DNA of 64,000 nucleotides from a candidate division Zixibacteria bacterium HGW-Zixibacteria-1 (lineage in GTDB: Bacteria > Zixibacteria > MSB-5A5 > GN15 > PGXB01), in assembly GCA_002838945.1 (NCBI GenBank), contig PGXB01000005.1:1-64000 (forward strand), read 5' to 3'. Below are positions 60,387-64,000 of the stretch, piece after piece. The position numbers were made by a program, and so were the translations under genes. The notes beneath the pieces were generated by a model. That model worked only from the letters and a program-made list of their open reading frames with translations. It did not search any database and was not told where the DNA came from. Position 1 is the stretch's first letter. Each line of letters starts with the position of its first letter.

Positions 60387-60650
60387 TTATAAAGTGGGTA
60401 TTATCCCGAATAAACGAATGGTAAACTCCGTCACGACATTTATAATCCAGGGTAAAAAGATAATCAGCGAAACCGCCACCACAACGATTTTTGGAATAAA
60501 TGTCAGGGTCATCTCATGAACCTGGGTAATCGCCTGCAAAATCGAGATGACTAAACCGATTAGCAGTCCCGAAAGCAGCATCGGCGCCGATACCAGCAAC
60601 ATCGTCAGAACCGCATCGCGGCCGATAGATACAACCATTTCCGGTGTCAT
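60387..60650 (-). CDS. fliQ: Flagellar export protein FliQ
   Basis: 87 residues, two transmembrane segments, conserved LLVSAPMLLSGLLIGLVISI and LQAITQVHEMTLTFIPKI. Part of the export gate core. Lies 13 bp after fliP. Confidence 0.96.
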   Translation of the reverse strand: MTPEMVVSIGRDAVLTMLLVSAPMLLSGLLIGLVISILQAITQVHEMTLTFIPKIVVVAVSLIIFLPWIINVVTEFTIRLFGIIPTL

Positions 60651-60663
60651 AATTCATTACCCC

Positions 60664-61413
60664 TCAATAAAATGATCCGACCAGCGATTTCACCAGCAAA
60701 TACCAGCCATCGACCAGGATGAACAGCAAAATCTTGAACGGCAAAGCCACAATAATCGGCGGCAACATCATCATACCCATCGACATCAGAACCGAGGATA
60801 CAATCATATCGATTATCAAAAACGGTACGAATATCAGAAAGGAAATTTGAAACGCAATTCGCAGTTCCGAGATGACAAAACCGGGGATCAAGACGTGAAG
60901 CGGAACATCTTCCGGCTTCTCGGGCGGTTCCATTCCGGCCAGTTCAATAAACAGGCCCAGGTCCTTTTCGCGGGTCTGCTCCAGCATAAATTGCTTGAAT
61001 GGCGCAATACCCTTTTCAAATGCCTCATCCCGGCTGATTTGCTCATCAAGATACGGTTTCAGACCTTCATCATACGCTTTATTGGCCATGGGGCTGACAA
61101 TGAAAAAAGTCAAAATAAGCGCCAGTCCGATTAAGAGCTGATTCGGCGGCAGTTGCTGTGTCCCGATCGCCTGACGCAGAAAACCGAGGACAACCACGAT
61201 TCTGACGAATGATGTCATCATCAGGATAATCGAAGGCGCCAGCGTCAGGACCGTCAGCATCAGGACTATTTGCAATGTTGCCGAGAGATCTTTGGGGCTG
61301 GTTGATTCCCCCAACTCGACCGAAACTTTGGGAATGGCCTGTGCCTCAGCGGCGACAGCCATGATGATTACCGTCAGTATTACATAGACGGCAAGACGTA
61401 ATATGCCTTTCAT
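60664..61413 (-). CDS. fliP: Flagellar export protein FliP
   Basis: 249 residues with a cleavable signal peptide (LAVYVILTVIIMAVAAEAQA), as usual for FliP. Conserved LTLAPSIILMMTSFVRIVVV, LRQAIGTQQLPPNQLLIGLALI and the C-terminal FKILLFILVDGW. Core of the export gate. Upstream gap to fliO is 55 bp. Confidence 0.96.
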   Translation of the reverse strand: MKGILRLAVYVILTVIIMAVAAEAQAIPKVSVELGESTSPKDLSATLQIVLMLTVLTLAPSIILMMTSFVRIVVVLGFLRQAIGTQQLPPNQLLIGLALILTFFIVSPMANKAYDEGLKPYLDEQISRDEAFEKGIAPFKQFMLEQTREKDLGLFIELAGMEPPEKPEDVPLHVLIPGFVISELRIAFQISFLIFVPFLIIDMIVSSVLMSMGMMMLPPIIVALPFKILLFILVDGWYLLVKSLVGSFY

Positions 61414-61468
61414 TTCAATCCTATGAACTTTCTAAAATCCTATTTATCCGGCATCCTGCCGGAAATAA

Positions 61469-62056
61469 TTACAGGGCCGCTTGCGGCCTGTTTCCATCTT
61501 CGGCAGCCTGAAGTGTCTTCAACTTTCCAATGTTAAGACTCATCAGCCTGTCTTTGGCATCTTTCATGATGCCGGCAAAACCGGACGTCGGCTTTTCGAC
61601 CGCAAACTCGGCCAGGACCTTCGATGTTTGCTCGCCATCCAGTTCAGCCAGAACATTGATTCCCGAATCGGCCACGCCGATCAAAACGGCGCGGTCGGCA
61701 AAGCGAATCAATGACACCGATTTTTTCTGCGCCACATAGGTTGTTTCAAGAACCTCGATGATATTATGCTGCTTATTGCCGGAGAGCTTGTTGCCCATCA
61801 TCCGCCGCAGAAGATAAAGAAAACCGTAAATCCCGGCCACGACCGCCATCAATGCGGCCATCAGCTTGGCCAGGGACCAGAAAACCGACTCATTCAGAAC
61901 CGTCGCCGGCTTGGTACTGGCGGCGGCGACATCGGCTCCATCAGTCTTTAAAACATCATTAGCCGAAACATCCCCGAATTTCGATATCAACAGGGCCGAT
62001 GAGACAATGATTATAATGAACATAATCAGCAGAATTTTCTTATTCTTGCGGCTCAT
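61469..62056 (-). CDS. fliO: Flagellar assembly protein FliO
   Basis: 195 residues. Transmembrane segments near residues 8-25 and 66-88 (AALMAVVAGIYGFLYLLRRMM), then the FliO cytoplasmic domain (IEVLETTYVAQKKSVSLIRFADRAVLIGV). Helps assemble the FliP ring. It overlaps fliN by 4 bp. The N-terminal extra segment is longer than in enterobacteria. Confidence 0.9.
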   Translation of the reverse strand: MSRKNKKILLIMFIIIIVSSALLISKFGDVSANDVLKTDGADVAAASTKPATVLNESVFWSLAKLMAALMAVVAGIYGFLYLLRRMMGNKLSGNKQHNIIEVLETTYVAQKKSVSLIRFADRAVLIGVADSGINVLAELDGEQTSKVLAEFAVEKPTSGFAGIMKDAKDRLMSLNIGKLKTLQAAEDGNRPQAAL

Positions 62057-62658
62057 TGCAGGTTCTTCAACCTTTCTTCCGGCGAGATCAACTGCGTGAT
62101 TCGCAAACCGAAATTTTCTTCGACAACAACAACTTCGCCCCGGGCAACCTTTTTCTGATTTACCAGAAGATCGACCGGCTCGCCGACCAGCTTATCCAGC
62201 TCGACAATCGAGCCCGGCCCCAGGGACAGAATATCTGAGATATTCATCCGGGTGCGCCCCAGTTCGATCGAAACCGGCAACTCGACGTCCATGAGAAGTT
62301 CGATATTGCGGCTTCCATGCTGCTCGGAATCGGCGGAAAGCTGCTGAAAATCCGCCTGCTTGATGACCGGCTGTCCCTCGGACGCGTTCAGGCCATTGAG
62401 CGTCAATTCCTCCTCGACCGCCCTCTGCATGGCCGATTCGACATCCTCAGTACTCAACAGGTCGGCGCCGTCCGGCTCGTTGTCCCCGCCTTCATCCGGC
62501 ATATCTATGGAATCACCTTTGGCGGCACCCTGATCTGCCGCCGGAAGGCCGGAGTCCGGAGTCTCCGCCATATTTTCGGGCGGGATCCCTTTGCCGCCGG
62601 CAGCTTCATCCGATGGGCTTCCGTTCATGGGCAGCTCAATCCCGTTTTTTTCATCCAT
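62053..62658 (-). CDS. fliN: Flagellar motor switch protein FliN
   Basis: 201 residues. The C-terminal 80 residues are the SpoA domain: LLMDVELPVSIELGRTRMNI, LSLGPGSIVELDKLVGEPVD, VARGEVVVVEENFGLRITQL. The N-terminal 115 residues are acidic, low-complexity and probably disordered, an extension not found in short FliN. Forms the C-ring rim with FliM and binds CheY-P in many species. Three bp after fliM. Confidence 0.95.
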   Translation of the reverse strand: MDEKNGIELPMNGSPSDEAAGGKGIPPENMAETPDSGLPAADQGAAKGDSIDMPDEGGDNEPDGADLLSTEDVESAMQRAVEEELTLNGLNASEGQPVIKQADFQQLSADSEQHGSRNIELLMDVELPVSIELGRTRMNISDILSLGPGSIVELDKLVGEPVDLLVNQKKVARGEVVVVEENFGLRITQLISPEERLKNLQ

Positions 62659-62661
62659 GTT

Positions 62662-63660
62662 TTATAACTCCTTTGTTATTACCGGATATATTTCGGTAAC
62701 CTGTCCGGCCCGGCGTTTTCCGAGAAGACCGGCCTGGCAATAAAATTTCTTTCTGTTGTTCACGAGCAGTTCCGCCGACTCGTTGATTTTGGCATCGGTC
62801 GCAATTATATCTCCGACTTTCAAACTGAGAAAGTCCTTCATTTTCAGATGTGTCCTGGCCAGCAGAATCGAGATCTCAACCTTGATTTCCTGCAGGTTTT
62901 GCCTGTTCGCGTCCGTCGCCGCTTCGACCGATCTCTTTTTGGTCGCATCGATCCAGTTCTGGGCGGAAAGCCGCGCTATCACCGGCTCGAGCGATACATA
63001 CGGATAACAAATCGTCAGCAAGCCGGTCGCCTTGAACAGTTTCAACTGCAGCGAAACCACAATAACCGTTTCACCTGAAGGGACAATCTGAATGAACTGC
63101 GGGTTGGTTTCGAGTGACTTCTCTTCGATTACTATCGGCGCAATATTATTCCATGACTTTTCGAGATCCTGGTAAAGCTTTTTGGTCACTTTGGCCAGCA
63201 CCGCTTTTTCTATCCCGGTCAATTCGCGCTCGATCTCGAGCATTTTCTCCCCGCCGCCGAAAATCCGGTCGATAAAGGCAAACGACAGCGAGGGGTTGAA
63301 ATCGAGCACGCAAAGCCCTTCGAGCGGCTGTGCCGAAAAAGTGTAGGTGCAGGATGGCGTCACCAGCGACATTATATATTCCGAATAGTTGATCTGATCG
63401 ACCGAGACGAGGTCCACATCAACCATAGTCCGGAACATTGCCGACAGCGTGGAACTGACATGCCCGGCGAAGTTGTCATGCATATTTTCAAGCGTCCGCA
63501 ACTGGTCCTTGGAGACCCGGTTGGGATGCTTGAAGTCATACGTATGGACGGTCTGCGTCGTCCCGTCATTCATCACCGGCGCCGGATTCGGCTGCCCCGG
63601 ATTCGACGACACCGTCGTCAGCAGGGCATCAATCTCATCCTGTGTCAGAATCTTTGCCAA
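62662..63660 (-). CDS. fliM: Flagellar motor switch protein FliM
   Basis: 332 residues, standard length. N-terminal LTQDEIDALLTTV is the CheY-P binding peptide. Middle domain with the GGE loop (FIDRIFGGGEKML) and C-terminal SpoA domain (LKVGDIIATDAKINESAELLVNNRKKF). C-ring component. Eighteen bp after fliL. Confidence 0.97.
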   Translation of the reverse strand: MAKILTQDEIDALLTTVSSNPGQPNPAPVMNDGTTQTVHTYDFKHPNRVSKDQLRTLENMHDNFAGHVSSTLSAMFRTMVDVDLVSVDQINYSEYIMSLVTPSCTYTFSAQPLEGLCVLDFNPSLSFAFIDRIFGGGEKMLEIERELTGIEKAVLAKVTKKLYQDLEKSWNNIAPIVIEEKSLETNPQFIQIVPSGETVIVVSLQLKLFKATGLLTICYPYVSLEPVIARLSAQNWIDATKKRSVEAATDANRQNLQEIKVEISILLARTHLKMKDFLSLKVGDIIATDAKINESAELLVNNRKKFYCQAGLLGKRRAGQVTEIYPVITKEL

Positions 63661-63678
63661 AATCTTCCTCCTGCCCTA

Positions 63679-64000
63679 TTACTGCAGAATAAAATCGGTA
63701 AAGTAAACCGCCGCCAGTTCATCGGTCTGCATCAACTGCTCGACGCGCTTCTTGATCTGATAGCGGGTGATTTCCTTCTCCTTGGGATCGGAAAGCTGCT
63801 CGATCGTCTTAGATCCGAGAATCGTTATTAAGGCATCCTTGATAACCGGCTCTCGTTTCTCGAACTGCAGAACCGTTTCATGCGTGCCGATCTCGAATCC
63901 AATCGAAATCGAAAGAAACCTGGTGCCGCCGGTTCCTGCCGGATTCACAATAATATCTTGCATCATGAACATCTCGGTGGCGGTGAACTGTTTCTTCTTG
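63679..64000 (-). CDS. fliL: FliL, 5' part beyond the window
   Basis: Partial: the C-terminal 106 residues or so are visible, continuing past position 64000 in frame (KKKQFTATEMFMMQDIIVNP precedes the first internal Met cluster). Matches the FliL periplasmic domain (FLSISIGFEIG, EPVIKDALITILGSKT, FTDFILQ end). Stator-associated motor protein and first visible gene of this flagellar operon. Confidence 0.9.
   Translation of the reverse strand, partial: KKKQFTATEMFMMQDIIVNPAGTGGTRFLSISIGFEIGTHETVLQFEKREPVIKDALITILGSKTIEQLSDPKEKEITRYQIKKRVEQLMQTDELAAVYFTDFILQ

Overview
This window most likely comes from a Gram-negative, flagellated member of the FCB superphylum, for example a Zixibacteria-like lineage; that placement is an inference. 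It rests on a short 284-residue primary sigma factor of the Bacteroidetes/Chlorobi type, secreted proteins ending in a FlgD-like/type IX-style sorting domain (HPNPFNPST motif), a dockerin protein, many outer-membrane lipoproteins and a complete flagellar export operon. Base composition is moderate over most of the window and clearly more AT-rich in three accessory stretches (about 1-3900, 14700-15420 and 41700-42700).

Layout. (1) 1-5210: a genomic island next to tRNA-Leu(CAG), with a tyrosine integrase and an AT-rich two-gene signalling operon: an S1/OB-receiver-GAF-like-histidine kinase fusion plus a receiver-PAS protein with a short GAF-like end. (2) 5260-10207: a GT-C-like membrane protein, the primary sigma factor and an HtrA protease driven by a perfect consensus promoter. 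(3) 10416-14652: a metabolic operon of class II aldolase, an aminotransferase-fold protein without its PLP lysine, folB, folK, a deoxynucleoside kinase and panB. (4) 14700-19045: an AT-rich insertion with an FRG-domain protein, then small regulators (PilZ, ArsR, YbaK, THEP1 NTPase). (5) 19130-30300: a structured RNA leader, two paralogous TPR proteins, an OmpA lipoprotein, an orphan CitF-like CoA transferase, small envelope proteins, an M48 protease and an S9 peptidase. (6) 30301-35430: a ParB-like (free-serine-kinase-like) gene coupled to trpB2, a tandem-kinase-domain protein and a cohesin-like secreted protein. (7) 35641-38974: a cassette of two radical SAM/SPASM enzymes flanking four homologous 28-33 residue peptide genes, one broken by a nonsense codon, separated by covarying hairpins. 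(8) 39044-44460: a CGGC protein, a flavodiiron protein, a dockerin protein, a degenerate AT-rich stretch, a nucleotidyltransferase, an 81-bp tandem repeat and tRNA-Ser(GCT). (9) 44582-64000: the flagellar/chemosensory block on the minus strand, fliL-M-N-O-P-Q-R-flhB-A-F-G-fliA, continuing into PilZ, DUF2225, kinase and response-regulator genes.

How the parts work together. The flagellar operon builds the switch and export gate (FliM/N, FliOPQR, FlhAB), places the flagellum (FlhF/G) and switches late transcription (FliA). Three PilZ proteins behind it probably link c-di-GMP to motility. The sensor proteins at its end look split: one has a histidine but no ATPase domain, the next has an eroded ATPase domain, and they sit with three stand-alone receivers.

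The most interesting item is the peptide cassette at 36720-38840, which I interpret as a putative radical-SAM-modified peptide (RiPP) system that I cannot match to a named family. Its four precursors share an MK/R-x-(I/L)-EK start and a PCPC...LFxILPP(W) core-like end. All functional statements come from reading the sequence; no database search was possible.
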